The notes under the pieces: model-generated
Told to the model about the DNA's origin: nothing
The model's database searches: none
Seen by the model: only the letters and a program-made list of their open reading frames with translations
Assembly: GCA_022559845.1 (NCBI GenBank)
Contig: CM040126.1
Coordinates: 122,054,886 to 122,118,885, forward strand
Origin: Amorphophallus konjac
Taxonomy: Eukaryota; Streptophyta; Magnoliopsida; Alismatales; Araceae
DNA length: 64,000 nt
Direction: 5' to 3'
Translations under genes and position numbers: made by a program
Part shown: positions 1-9,780 of the stretch, piece by piece
Numbering within the stretch: the stretch's first letter is position 1
How the letters are laid out: every line of letters begins with the position of its first letter

Positions 1-465
1 AGCTACTTGCAACAGGAGATCAGATCTCCCTTCTCTTGACCCACCAGGAGGAACCCGACCTCACTACTGAGAATCGGAAGAACAAGGATAACCAAATGAA
101 AAAGGAAAAACAAAAACATGAAATGAAGATAACTTCAGCAAACAGAAAGTTGAAAAATGAAATGCACAATGTGGCTCTCAACGGAGCTGACTGGCCTGGA
201 TCTGATCCACGGTCCAGTAGGAACTTCTTCTGCTACTTCTCTTCTTCTTCTTCTCAACTCACGATCTCTCTTTTTCTTCTCTGCTCTCCTTTTCTCTCTC
301 ACTGTCTTTCTCTTTTCTTTCAGTCCTCACGAGCTCTCTCTTTCTCTTTTTTTTTCTTCTGCTGCTCTCTTCCTCTTCTCTTTTTCTTCCTCTTTCTGTG
401 GATCGAAGACTCTCTGCTCTCCAGGCTTCTTCTTCGATGCCTTCATCTGTTGGATGAAGGCTTCC

Positions 466-473
466 TTTTATAA
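466..473 (-). promoter_or_regulatory. TATA box of LTR G, with upstream G-boxes
   Basis: The minus strand reads TTATAAAA here, followed by the GGAAGCCTTCATCC region that matches the segment downstream of the TATA box in E. Upstream in element sense lie three CACGTG G-boxes at 542-547, 572-577 and 610-615. The pyrimidine-rich stretch 230-400 is the start of the transcribed leader. Confidence 0.6.
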
Positions 474-764
474 GCAACAGCCAGCAGGAGGGCAGCACTG
501 GGCGCGTGTGGCTTCCTCATTTCCCGCCCAGAACTTGTGGCCACGTGTCAGTCTCTCAGCCAGCTTCAGCACACGTGTCACAATCCTGTCTGCCCTTCCA
601 GCCTCGGATCACGTGCCTCCCATTCACTGAGGAATATTCTTCCTCGGACCACCTTCTTCTTTTTGTTTTTCTTCTTCTCCTGCGAAGAATTAAAATGACT
701 AAAACTCAGGGCCACAAAAGCTAAAACTGCACGCAGTGTGTAGGAACAACAATAGGTGCACTAT

Positions 765-1615
765 ACTGAGAACGACACGAGGTACGGAGAAGGAAATAAC
801 ACGGAGTAAAAACGATAGAAACATGCGATCAAAGGAACCTTGGACGAAGATAGAAAGAAACAACACGAGGACATAAACACAAGAATAACACGAAGACACG
901 AATACAAAAGCAACACGAAGACACGAATACAAAAACAACACGACATAACAAACAGCAAAGAGAACGGCACGAGGTGAAACGACACTTTACTAAAAAGACT
1001 TGAATACACACGAAAATAACTCGAGTACTAAGTTGCTCGAACGTACGAACGACTCGAAGATGAGGACGACGCGGGCTGACAACAACTCGAAGATGAAAAC
1101 TGAAACCGACACGAAGTGTGGTTACAAAACAAGAAAGACATGAGGTCTAGGAAAAGCAACACGAAGATAGAAATAACAAAGAAACGACTCGAACTAAGGA
1201 CGACATGGAGACAACACAGTCAGACTCGACTTGAGACACTTAAAGCTTGAATTTAGATAAGAATGCACGAAGTAAAATCAACACGAAGACAGAAGACAGA
1301 CACGGCTATCACGACACGTGATGAAGCAGTGAAACCAAGAAAAAAAATGACTCGAGGAACAACAGTAAGTGACACGAAAAACACAAGAGCAAACATAAAG
1401 GATGACTCGAGATGAGCAACTAAATACTGAGGAAATGACACGAGGTTCACAGGAAAATGACTCGAAGTTCATCAGAACAATTCGAGCTGCTTCAGTAAAC
1501 AACACGAAGACAATCAACAAACATAGTTGGAACAACACGACGTACAAAAGGACAACATGAAGTGTAGTAAACACAAACAACACGAAGTATGAAAGGAATA
1601 GTACGGACATACAAG
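765..1615 (-). repeat. Degenerate ACACGAAG / ACTCGAAG motif array in U3 of LTR G
   Basis: The short word ACACGAAG and its variants (ACTCGAAG, ACACGAGG, ACATGAAG) recur more than 25 times at roughly 22-35 bp intervals, for example near 868, 889, 913 and 937. The spacers between them are unlike each other. The stretch is purine-rich on the plus strand and has no credible coding frame. It lies between the promoter and the second array of this LTR. Confidence 0.7.
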
Positions 1616-1769
1616 GTACTATCTCATAGCAGTTTTCATGTTAATCATGGAAATTTCAAATGCATAACATTATGCAAGATATCTGATTAAAATGAGAATA
1701 CTTAACATAGTGATGCTCATCATCAAAACACTAGGGAAGTCACAAATAAGAAAGTTGTGAACAACAAGG

Positions 1770-2240
1770 CATGTTGTACAGACTTCAAACAATATGCATC
1801 AGACAACTGTGTATGGACTTGAAGACCCTTAGCCAATGTATAGACTTCAGGTGGAGACCAATGTGTAGACTTCTCGTGAAACCCCAATGTGCAGACTTGA
1901 CGCTGTACAGGCTTTCCAAAGAGAACGTAACGCTGTACAGACTTGAACTGAAGACCAATGTATGGACTTCAAAATAGATGCTAAGACCAAGAGGAGTGTA
2001 TAGACTTTCACGATGTATGGACTTGGTCTCAAGAAATGTAAGCGATGTACACACTTAGCCAATGTGTAGACTTTGCCTTAGACACTAAATGAGACGCAAA
2101 ATTCTGTATAGACTTGAAGAACCTGAAACAAAGTGCATACTCATAGCGTTGACGCTGCAGACTTGAGACTTGAGAATGCTCACAACGTTGACGCTACAAG
2201 AGACGTAGGTTGTACAGAGTTAGCCTAAGACAATGCATGA
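1770..2240 (-). repeat. TGTATAGACTT motif array in U3 of LTR G
   Basis: About a dozen copies of TGTATAGACTT, with TGTACAGACTT, TGTGTAGACTT and TGTATGGACTT variants, are spaced roughly 25-35 bp apart. In element sense the motif is AAGTCTATACA, the same word and orientation as in LTRs B, D and E. Two GTTGACGCT words lie near 2150 and 2192, as in LTR D. Confidence 0.8.
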
Positions 2241-2825
2241 ACATATCTGCAGAGAAGCAATGCACAGAACAGAAATCAAGCACAAGCCAATATATCACAG
2301 CATGACTCAAGCATACACATGCATTCTTCACAATTCAGACATGGCACACTTATGCAATCTCCCACAGAAAAGGTCAGACATATTCAAGACAATGTGGTGA
2401 CTCATTCATGTTGCTATCATTAAAACATCACATCATCAACAAAGCACAAGGGGCACAACAAGTCAAATCCATAACCTTTGGCCAATACACCTCTTTGGTC
2501 GGCCTACGTCAATTCTTGGCCTATACGTCACCACAACCCAGAACCTCGGCCTTTGCATCATCAAATCCGATATGTTCAAATTTTAGTCCAAGCTCCAACT
2601 GTAAGCTAATGAAGGTCTACGTGAGGCTCCAGATCGCTTGGCAACCAGCCAAGCCCCAGCGAGCAACTCTAGCATCAACAAAGAGGATCAACAACAATGA
2701 TCCCACCAACAGCGTCCTTCGACAGTAGCAAGCTAAGGACACCCAGCGCCAGTCACCGAACAACCAAAAGGCTCTCAGGTAAACAAAAGAAAAAAAAATA
2801 AAAAATAGGGTTAAAAATAAAGATA

Positions 2826-3026
2826 CCCCAGCGGACTCAGTCGTTCTTTTTCTCAAGGAAGTAGTTGGGGGCAAAAAGGCCAGTAACCCGGTTGAGGTGA
2901 AAACTTGCAAGAGCACCTCAGGTAAAATTGGGTAACCCCTAGATGCGAAAACCCGCAAGGGCGCATCGGAAAACGTAAAAGGGGGCCAGCTCTGGCAAAA
3001 ACCCGAAAGGGCGGCAGAGCTGGTAA
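2826..3026 (+). other. GNRA hairpin module, copy 1
   Basis: Three consecutive hairpins share one plan: outer stem, AAAA on the 5' side, 3-bp inner stem, GNRA tetraloop. Hairpin 1: GAGGTG 2894-2899 pairs with CACCTC 2914-2919, loop GCAA 2907-2910. Hairpin 2: GATGCG 2942-2947 pairs with CGCATC 2962-2967, inner stem CCC/GGG, loop GCAA 2955-2958. Hairpin 3: CCAGCTCTG 2986-2994 pairs with CAGAGCTGG 3015-3023, loop GAAA 3005-3008. A weaker stem-loop precedes them near 2838-2872. All loops fit GNRA only on the plus strand, which suggests that strand is the RNA. Function unknown. Confidence 0.7.
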
Positions 3027-3757
3027 AGAAATAAAAATAAAATTTCTCCCTCAACTGGGGCAACCAGCTACCCACCTTCCAGCAATCATATCCCCAGCCA
3101 GTTGGCCCGTACCAGTCCCTGGCCAATCCCCTGTTCCAGTTTATAAATCTTGCACCTTCCTGTCGACCATATACCATCACGTTCAACCTAAACCAGCTCC
3201 CCAGGCCACACCCCTCCCATGGTGGCCTATACCAATCCATAGCTAGTACATCTCTCTAGGTCAATGATCTTACACTCCCCGGTTAGCCATACACCACCTC
3301 AATTGGCTCACGCTTCCTCCGGCCTCACACCACCATGGTCGGCCCATAGCACTAGTCCAGTCATTCATTCCAGCAAACCTCGGCCAACACACCACCTCGG
3401 TCGGCCTTTAAACCACATCAACCTTAGATCCATCTATCGTGAGGATCCATAAACTCATAATTCCCAATCACCTACCCGTCATGGCCAAGCCACCATGAAC
3501 CCAGTCATAACACCAGCAATACGCTGTAAAGGCATACCAGTTCCCAGATCCCAGCCATGATTCCAGCAATATGCCACCAAGGCTCACTGATTCCCAGATC
3601 ACCAGCCAAACTGCAAATTACTCAGTAATCAGCCAAAGCCGCTACCATGGCTATGACAGCGACAAGCCGTCAATAGCACAAACTCCAGGTCACGTCCCCT
3701 GACAGCAGCACGCTACGGATGGTGGCCACAAGGATCCCAGGTCAAAAAAAATGGGGT

Positions 3758-3972
3758 TAAAAATAGAGATATCCCAGCGGACCCAGTCATCCTCGTCACA
3801 AGGAGGCGACTGGGGGCAAAAATTACCACCAACCCAGCAGAGGCGAAAACTCGAGAGGGCGTCTCAGGCAAAATTGGGAAACCCCTTGGTGTGAAAATAC
3901 GCAAGGGCGCACCAGAAAAAGCAAAAGGGGGCCAGCTCTAGTGAAAACCCGCAAGGGCGGTAGAGCTGGTAA
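3758..3972 (+). other. GNRA hairpin module, copy 2
   Basis: This has the same order and plan as copy 1. A leading stem CCCAGTC/GACTGGG lies near 3782-3815. Hairpin 4: GAGGCG 3840-3845 with CGTCTC 3860-3865, loop GAGA 3853-3856. Hairpin 5: TGGTGTG 3887-3893 with CGCACCA 3908-3914, loop GCAA 3901-3904. Hairpin 6: CCAGCTCTA 3932-3940 with TAGAGCTGG 3961-3969, loop GCAA 3951-3954. Relative to copy 1, the last outer stem shows a G-C to A-U exchange, and the other outer stems differ in sequence while staying paired, some through G-U. Confidence 0.7.
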
Positions 3973-4389
3973 AGAGAAAGAAAAAAAAGAACTCTCTTCC
4001 TCTTTACTCATCACACATGAAATCCATCAACTGTGACATCCCGTCGACGGCGACCTCAGTGTCACTCCATAACAATGGTTGTCATTACACCCCGAGGGTC
4101 GGCCATTGCCAATTCCAGTTCTAACTGTTGTATATATCTCAGTGCCTTTGATGATAACAAAACCAAGGACATATACTTGTCCACGTGCTTGGAACCAATA
4201 TCTTAAGTGAATTCCATAAGCTATCATGCTGGATTTCTTCACGATTTTTGCTTAAGTGTTTAGCATTCCAAACGCATTTCCAAGAAATCAAATGAACTTG
4301 AAATAAGTTTTAACCATTCGTTCAATTCATGTCTCGATTATATGGATTCAATTTTCTGGGCTAAACTCTTCATTTTTTAGGTTTTTGAC

Positions 4390-4575
4390 AGTCCGATCGA
4401 CATCCGGTCTGATCCCGATCGACCTGAAATAACAGAATGGACTTTTCTACAGCTTGTCTCAGTGGCGGTCGACCGCCCCCTCAATCCGGATCGACCGGAA
4501 TTCCAAGGGACCGGCCTCCTGCTAGTTTCTCAGCCCCTGGAGGTCGATCGCCAGCCCCTGGAGGTCGACCGCCAG
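4390..4575 (+). repeat. GTCGAC palindrome cluster in A LTR U3
   Basis: The cluster contains the perfect 14-bp palindrome GGCGGTCGACCGCC (4464-4477) plus variants around 4393, 4427, 4490, 4542 and 4562 (GGTCGATCGCC, GGTCGACCGCC). It lies 140-320 bp upstream of the TATA box. Related clusters occur in LTRs C and F and upstream of the envelope-like ORFs of A and C. Confidence 0.75.
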
Positions 4576-4713
4576 CCCCGAGCTGCCCAACATTGTTGAC
4601 TTTTTGTCACTTCGAGGAAAGCCCTCTCTCTTGGTATTGTTTAATCCATAAGCACCCAAACCCTCCAGAAATTGTGGATCTGGTCTGGGGGAGTCTATGG
4701 ACCATTCAAAGCC

Positions 4714-4720
4714 TATAAAA
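4714..4720 (+). promoter_or_regulatory. TATA box of element A 5' LTR
   Basis: TATAAAA lies in the context GGACCATTCAAAGCCTATAA. The solo LTR F has nearly the same promoter context in its own orientation (around 14370-14400), so A and F are related families. Confidence 0.65.
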
Positions 4721-5019
4721 CTTATACAAGAGGGTTAAGAAAACCCTAATGCTCAAGTTGGATCAAGAAGGCTACCAAAGGGGAAAAGAAGGGAGCTAGC
4801 ACTGTAGACGTGAACAGTGCTCCGAGAAGAGTTCTTCATTATTCTTCATCAATCCTCAAGTGAAGATCAAGCCCAAGCCAAGTGGAGTTCAAGCTGCATC
4901 CTTGAAACTCTTCATCAACTAAGGGGGAGCATCAATCAAGTTTTTTCTTTTGTGTTTCCATTCTCAATTTTTTCTAAGCTTCAAGTGTGGCTTTTGTAAT
5001 CCTGTAACAATCGTGTGTG

Positions 5020-5205
5020 TGTGTGGATCTTCCTAGATCCGTGTGTGTGTCTAGTTAATCCGTTGGTTTTGTGTGTGTTGTTGGGTGTCCTAACACCTTC
5101 TGGGAACCTTCATCTCCCAACGTGTGTGTGTGTTTGATCTTGTATCTCTTTACAAGATAGTGTGTGGATCCTCACGGTCCGTGAGGGGTGGACGTAGGTT
5201 GCCAT
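5020..5205 (+). other. Hairpin string in transcribed leader of A
   Basis: Successive short inverted repeats are separated by GTGTGTGTG runs: GGATCT/AGATCC near 5030, GGTGT/ACACC near 5085, ATCTTGTA/TACAAGAT near 5138-5158, and CTCACGG/CCGTGAG near 5171-5186. This lies between the TATA box and the LTR end, so it would be in the RNA leader. Confidence 0.6.
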
Positions 5206-5431
5206 TGCAGTATTCGAACAACCTAAAAATTATTGTCTCATTGTGGTTTGTTCCCTTTCTCCTATCCCCCTTCTATGCATGCTTGTGGTGTTTGATTTTG
5301 GTAGATCTATTTTATCCAGCATTAGTTCCATAGTGTTATCACTTCATCTTAAAATTGAGGACAGCTTTGATTAATTTTTAATACCCAATTCACCCCCCCT
5401 CTTGGGTGCCATTTAATCTCGGGACTTCAAT

Positions 5432-5443
5432 TGGTATCAGAGC
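5432..5443 (+). promoter_or_regulatory. Primer binding site of element A (initiator-Met tRNA)
   Basis: TGGTATCAGAGC begins 2 bp after the LTR end. This word is complementary to the 3' end of plant initiator methionine tRNA and is the usual primer site of Ty1/copia elements. Confidence 0.95.
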
Positions 5444-5494
5444 GAAGGGCTCTCTCTTTCACAGATCTAACGATCTAGAGTAAGATCCGGTTAA

Positions 5495-7325
5495 ATGGCA
5501 AACAAGGGTATGATACCCGAGGGTCACTCTATCAACCGTCCTCCCTTCTTTGACCGTTCAAACTACTCGTACTGGAAAAATAGAATGCATGTTTTTCTGA
5601 GGGCTCAAGAGTACGAGTTTGGAGAGTTGTGGATAAGGGTCCTCATAAACTCGGGGCTGATGAAGATAAATGGACACCCAAGGAAATTAAGAAATACACT
5701 GCTAATTTCAATGCCATGAATATTATGCAATGTGTGATACACCCTAATGAATTTTCTCGTGTTTCTATGTGCAGCTCAGCCAAAGAAATGTGGGACAAGC
5801 TGCGACTCATATACGAAGGAACTTCAGAGGTCAAGGAAACCAAGGTAAATCTCCTAGTCACTGACTATGAGCTATTTAAAATGAAACCTGAAGAAACCAT
5901 CTCCGAGATGTTTGCTAGGTTAACAGAGATCACAAATGGTCTCAAAAGTCTAGGGAAGGAATACTCAAATTCCGACCTTGTGAGGAAGGTGTTAAGGTCC
6001 CTACCGTCGGCTTGGCACACAAAGGCCACGGTAATTGAAGACTCAAAGAACTTGTCAACTCTCACCTTGGATGAACTCATAGGGTCACTCATGACCTATG
6101 AGATAAATATAAAGAGAACAGTTGATGAAGACATCAAGAAGAAAAAGGTCATTGGACTGAAAGCTCATCAATCCGATGACGAATTTCAAGAAGGTGAATC
6201 AAGTGATGGAAGCAATGAAGAGGAAGAATTGGCGATGATAACTCGCCAAGTGAGGAAATTTCTAAGGAAGAAGATAAATTTTCAGGAAACTTCAGAAAGG
6301 GGCAAAGAAGGCCAACGCAAACCAAAGGCGAATCGAGCAAGCCAAGTAGCATCATATGCTACGAATGCAAGAAGCCTGGGCACATGAGAGGTGAATGTCC
6401 AGATCTGAAAAAGAAATTCAAGAAGGATAATTTCAAGAAACCCAAAGCCATGGTCGCCACTTGGAGCGACGAAGAAGATGAACCATCTGATGAAGAGATT
6501 CAAGAAGTTGTGGAAAGCTTGTGCCTCATGGCACATGAAGATGAATCTACGGAGGTAAATTCTGACCCTGAATTCATTTCCAATGAACAATGGGAATCTG
6601 AATATGAAAATATGTACACTAAATACAAGGAAACCAGATCTGAAAATAAAACTCTCAAAAAGAAACTTGATGACTTGTCACGTGAAGATATCTTTGCCAA
6701 ATTTGAGAAACTGGAACATGAATGGTTTGAGGCTACAGAAGAAAAGGAAAGTCTATTGCAAACAATTTTAGACTGTGATAAAACCAAAGAGGAACTATCA
6801 TGCAAAATAATTGAAATGGAGGAAGCATGTGAAAATATCAAAATTGAAGAACAAACTCTGAAATCCACAAACTCAGAACTTGAAGAAAAGGCTGTGAGTT
6901 TAGAAAAAGAAGTGGCTGATCTTCAGTTCACATTGTCAAGATTTCTTAAGGGCAAGCAAAATCTAGATAATATGTTGGGAATTAAAGTCAGTTTTCAAAA
7001 AGAAGGTCTCGGATACACTCCTCAAAACCAACAATCGTTTGAGCATAAGATAACCACATCCTTTGTTCATGAAAAAGATAAAAACCATGCTTCATGCTCC
7101 AAGCCTGAACCAAAGCATGCTCAACCCAAACCACGACAGTTTCAAAGAAAGTTTGCACATGTTAACTGTTATCATTGTGGTAGATTTGTTCATACTATTG
7201 TAAATTGCTGGTTCAGACAATACTCACCTAGAAATCATGTTTTTTGGACCAAGAAGAGATATACTCAGAACTGGACTAACTCCTACGGACCCAAACTAGC
7301 TTGGGTACCAAAAATAATTGCATGA
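5495..7325 (+). pseudogene. gag: Element A gag, frameshifted Sirevirus Gag
   Basis: This would be the capsid/nucleocapsid protein that packages retrotransposon RNA. The ATG at 5495 (MANKGMIPEGHS) aligns with C's gag start. The frame shifts near 5620 and again before the first zinc knuckle (about 6260-6360). Visible parts are the copia capsid region (WKNRMHVFLRAQ, YEGTSEVKETKVNLL, SLMTYEINIKR), a CYECKKPGHMRGEC knuckle near 6369, a long Glu/Lys-rich coiled coil (about 6570-6960), the Sirevirus block GKQNLDNMLGIKVSFQKEGLGY, and a second CCHC knuckle near 7169 (CYHCGRFVHTIVNC). It ends in the GPKLAWVP motif shared by all Gags here, then TGA at 7323. Pol continues in the same frame with no further stop before the protease. 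Confidence 0.9.
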
Positions 7326-7457
7326 GAATTCTTCTTCTTGTTGATATGTCTTGAAGCCAGGTGGAGTAAATGGTACCTAGACAGTGGCTGTTCAAGGCAT
7401 ATGACAGGGGACAAGAAAGTGTTCTCTACACTGCAAGACAAGGACGGAGGTTCGTTT
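7326..7457 (+). pseudogene. pol: Element A pol, N-terminal protease fragment
   Basis: This starts right after the gag TGA in the same frame. It encodes the aspartic protease active-site region WYLDSGCSRHMTGDKKVF, the copia DSG motif, at about 7371-7425. It is cut at 7457 by element B and resumes at 31703 with VVFGDQDKGKIVG. The pol start is taken as the first codon after the gag stop because no separate ATG is apparent. Confidence 0.88.
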
Positions 7458-7589
7458 TGTTGCATCCCTACGGTTTTGATGATGTCTCACACTATAAATC
7501 AATCTGTCTATTTCTAGATCAATTCATGCTTCATCATTTAGGACAGTGCAGTTCATGAGGCTATCAGTGCATCACTTAGCAAGTCCATA

Positions 7590-8765
7590 CATCACTGCAC
7601 ATGCCTTCCATCAAGTCTGTACAGCGAGAGTGGCCTTCATTCATGTGCATAGTCCAAGCATTCTCATAAAGTCTATACATTGGCATATGCACACACACAC
7701 ACAGCATAGTCTGGACAGAAGTGGGTTGACCCCCCCTTCCAGATGGGTCGACTCCCTCAAGATTCTCAAGTCTGTACATTGCCCTCATGAATACACTGCA
7801 TTGTCAAGTCTGCACATCGGTTTCCAAGTCTGTACATTGCTTGGCGCTCACCAAGTCTGTACATCGCTTCAAGCGTTCCAAAGTCTATACATCGCGTGCA
7901 TCATTAAGTCTAGACATTGCACTGTAGCTTGCTTAGTTGAAGTCTATATATTGTTGATCGAACGTAAGTCTATACATTCCAACCTTTTCCTACGTTCACT
8001 GCTTTAGCTACACACCAAGTCTATACATTGTTCTTCATCTCATGCATCATCTTCCAATGTCCATACAGCCATTCCCAAGTCTGTACATCCTTCAAGGGCC
8101 AAGTGTATACATCGTTCACAGCACACACGTTCAAAGTCTGAAGTCCGTATAGCCTTGGCATGTGCTTCATAAAGTCTATACAACGCTCAAAGTCTGTACA
8201 GCATGCTTTATCGTTCAAAGTACAAAGTCTATACATAGCAGTGTTCAAGCTTATAAAAGTCTGTACATTCCCTTCTGTAATGTTCATACATCAATTATCA
8301 AGTCTGTATAGCGTTCGCTTAAAGTCCATACAGTAGTGTCTATACATTGGCTTGCTACTTCATGTGTTTGCTAGTCTGTACATCCACATCATGTCTATAC
8401 ATCTCCCACAGCAAGCATAACATGTCTGAACATCGGTTGCACAGTAACTAAGTATATACATTGTGTTGCATCGCATGCATTACCTAAACTCTATACATTG
8501 CTAGTGTAACTCAAGCCTTTACATCAAAGTCTATACACTGGTTATGCTTGTGCATCACAAAGTCTGTACACTACTGTCCTTTGTTTTCATGTCTACACAT
8601 TCGATTGCTTCATGAATTGCACTGAAGTCTACACTTTCCCCTCTGTTATGTAAATGCAACATTCTGCAAGTATATACACTAAGGTCGCTGAAGGGTTTCA
8701 AGTCTATACTTTCTGACGTTGTATATACTTGCCTATATGCTGTTCTAAAGTCTATACACGCCTTG
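7590..8765 (+). repeat. AAGTCTATACATTG motif array in U3 of B 5' LTR
   Basis: There are more than 30 copies of AAGTCTATACA, AAGTCTGTACA and near variants, all on the plus strand. A run of starts at 7768, 7806, 7826, 7853, 7881, 7906, 7940, 7966 and 8017 gives intervals mostly of 20-38 bp, clustering near 26-28. Intervening sequence is not conserved between units. The array stops about 160 bp before the TATA box. Confidence 0.85.
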
Positions 8766-8864
8766 TTAAAAGCTTGAACTGAACTAATTTGATTCATGCC
8801 TTTTGTCTCTGCCTGTAGATGATTCAAGCTGATGATTGGACACGTCATCCGAGGTGGTACCTGG

Positions 8865-8930
8865 CACGTGATCCGAGGTGCTCTCTGGGTGGGACCCTGA
8901 AGGACACACGCCCAACATCTGCTATATATA
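8865..8930 (+). promoter_or_regulatory. Promoter of B 5' LTR: G-box and TATA box
   Basis: CACGTG at 8865-8870 lies in GGCACGTGATCC, with an ACACGTCATCC word 25 bp earlier, and TATATATA is at 8923-8930. The same G-box/TATA arrangement occurs in D, E and G. CACGTG is bound by plant bZIP and bHLH factors; actual responsiveness is inference. Confidence 0.6.
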
Positions 8931-9194
8931 TGAAGCATCTTCTTTCAGTAGAAGCTTGATCGTGAAAAAAAAAAGCAGAAGGCATTCTTGTGAGGCTGCA
9001 CGATCCAGAAAAGAGAGAGAGCAAGAATTCCATTTCATCCAGATCTGAGAGAAATATATTTGAGAGAGAGAGAGAGCAGTGTCTGTGGTTTGAAGAATTG
9101 CTTCTTCGGAAGCTACATTGTTTCCTATTTTTAGAGATGATTTTTGTGCTTTGATTTTCGAGTTTTCATTTTTCATTTCATCTTCCTTATCGTA

Positions 9195-9475
9195 TATTGT
9201 TACCCTCCTGTGATTGGAGGAATGGAGGATTGATCCTCCAGTTTACAAGTGACAGGGAGTCGCTTGTGGGTTCCCTCCTGGGTGGAGGAAGAGAGACCTC
9301 GGTCTCTAGTTTGCTAGTGACTGTTGTCACTGGTTGTATCCCTCCGGTGTGGAGGAAGAGGGGAGGTTGTTCCCCTGGTCAAGCTGTGTGGCAGCATTTT
9401 ATTCGCAGACTGAGTCTGCAGTTTCTAGCCGTGGCTAGTGGAAGCCTCACTCTAGTTGGAGTGAGGGGTGGATGT
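9195..9475 (+). other. Hairpin string in transcribed leader of B
   Basis: Consecutive inverted repeats include TGGAGGA/TCCTCCA, CAAGTG/CGCTTG, AGAGACC/GGTCTCT, GTGAC/GTCAC, CAGACT/AGTCTG, CTAGC/GCTAG and CTCACT/AGTGAG. They alternate with a recurring CCCTCC...GGAGGAAGAG hairpin. They occupy R/U5 downstream of the TATA box. Confidence 0.7.
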
Positions 9476-9757
9476 AGATTATGGACTACAATCGAACCAC
9501 CTTAAAAATTCTTGTCTCCTTTTGTGGTTTGCTGTTATCGTTTGTGCTCTCCATCTGCTTGATATTGTGTTTATTTGTGGACATCTCGTTCAATCGCTCT
9601 TACTCTTTTTATCTTGGTTATTGACTGCGTTAGCAATACTCTTTGTGTCGTTTCTGAAGGGTTGCAAACCATTGAACTAATATTCCGCTGAAGTTTTTAA
9701 AATCGGGAGTGATCTATTCATCCCCCCTTCTATATCACTCTTCGCTGCGCTAACATT

Positions 9758-9769
9758 TGGTATCAGAGC
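9758..9769 (+). promoter_or_regulatory. Primer binding site of element B
   Basis: TGGTATCAGAGC (initiator-Met tRNA complement) starts 2 bp after the LTR end. Confidence 0.95.
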
Positions 9770-9780
9770 AGGTTTGCATC

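Larger units (their letters stand above)
1..2460 (-). mobile_element. LTR G, Sirevirus-type LTR (minus orientation, cut at window start)
   Basis: On the plus strand this ends in GGGCACAACA at 2460, the reverse of a TGTTGTGCCCC start, preceded by ATCATTAAAAC, the degenerate form of the TTTTGATGAT motif at the U3 edge of the other LTRs. Positions 50-100, 165-215 and 400-480 resemble the region around 17105-17520 in the E LTR. No polypurine tract follows 2460, so this is either a solo LTR or the 5' LTR of an element lying left of the window. The candidate flanking duplication is AGTCA (2461-2465). The orientation and class are well supported; solo versus paired status cannot be decided. Confidence 0.8.
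2461..4125. other. Unclassified non-coding repeat fragment with duplicated hairpin module
   Basis: I see no believable gene; the long minus frame across 2617-3240 is a reading of the hairpin repeat. The sequence contains many GGTCGGCC and CCAGCC words and an imperfect direct repeat of about 58 bp near 3520-3605 (CCAGCAATA...TTCCCAGATC). Two related modules (2826-3026 and 3758-3972) begin with GGGTTAAAAATA and a CCCAGCGGAC word. The style resembles LTR or untranslated DNA of Ty3/gypsy Tat-type elements, but I cannot classify it. Element A inserted at its right edge (CTAAC at 4121-4125 is A's left flank). Confidence 0.5.
4126..5429 (+). repeat. Element A 5' LTR
   Basis: The LTR starts TGTTGTATATATCTC and ends GGGACTTCA, 1304 bp, followed by AT and the PBS. 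The first 375 bp match 48752-49126, which fixes the left edge. It holds GTCGAC palindromes in U3 (about 4390-4575), a TATA box at 4714, a hairpin-rich leader, and the GTGAGGGGTGGACGTAGG block with AACCTAAAAATT near 5183-5237 that recurs near the 3' end of every LTR family here. Confidence 0.9.
7458..9755 (+). repeat. Element B 5' LTR
   Basis: The LTR runs from TGTTGCATCCCTACGG to GCTGCGCTAACA, 2298 bp, followed by TT and the PBS. The order is TTTTGATGATGTC near the left edge, the AAGTCTATACA array, a G-box, TATA, a GA-rich start of leader, a hairpin string, then the GAGTGAGGGGTGGATG / AACCACCTTAAAAATT block (9459-9513). Confidence 0.93.

Noticed and set aside
2617..3240. Long minus-strand open frame
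   Set aside because: It reads the complement of the hairpin repeat and flanks, with no domain. Similar frames arise from the second hairpin module; compositional artefact.
5620..5640. Alternative short gag in A starting at 5629
   Set aside because: The ATG is out of frame with the conserved start at 5495, and alignment with C's gag shows a frameshift rather than a real start.
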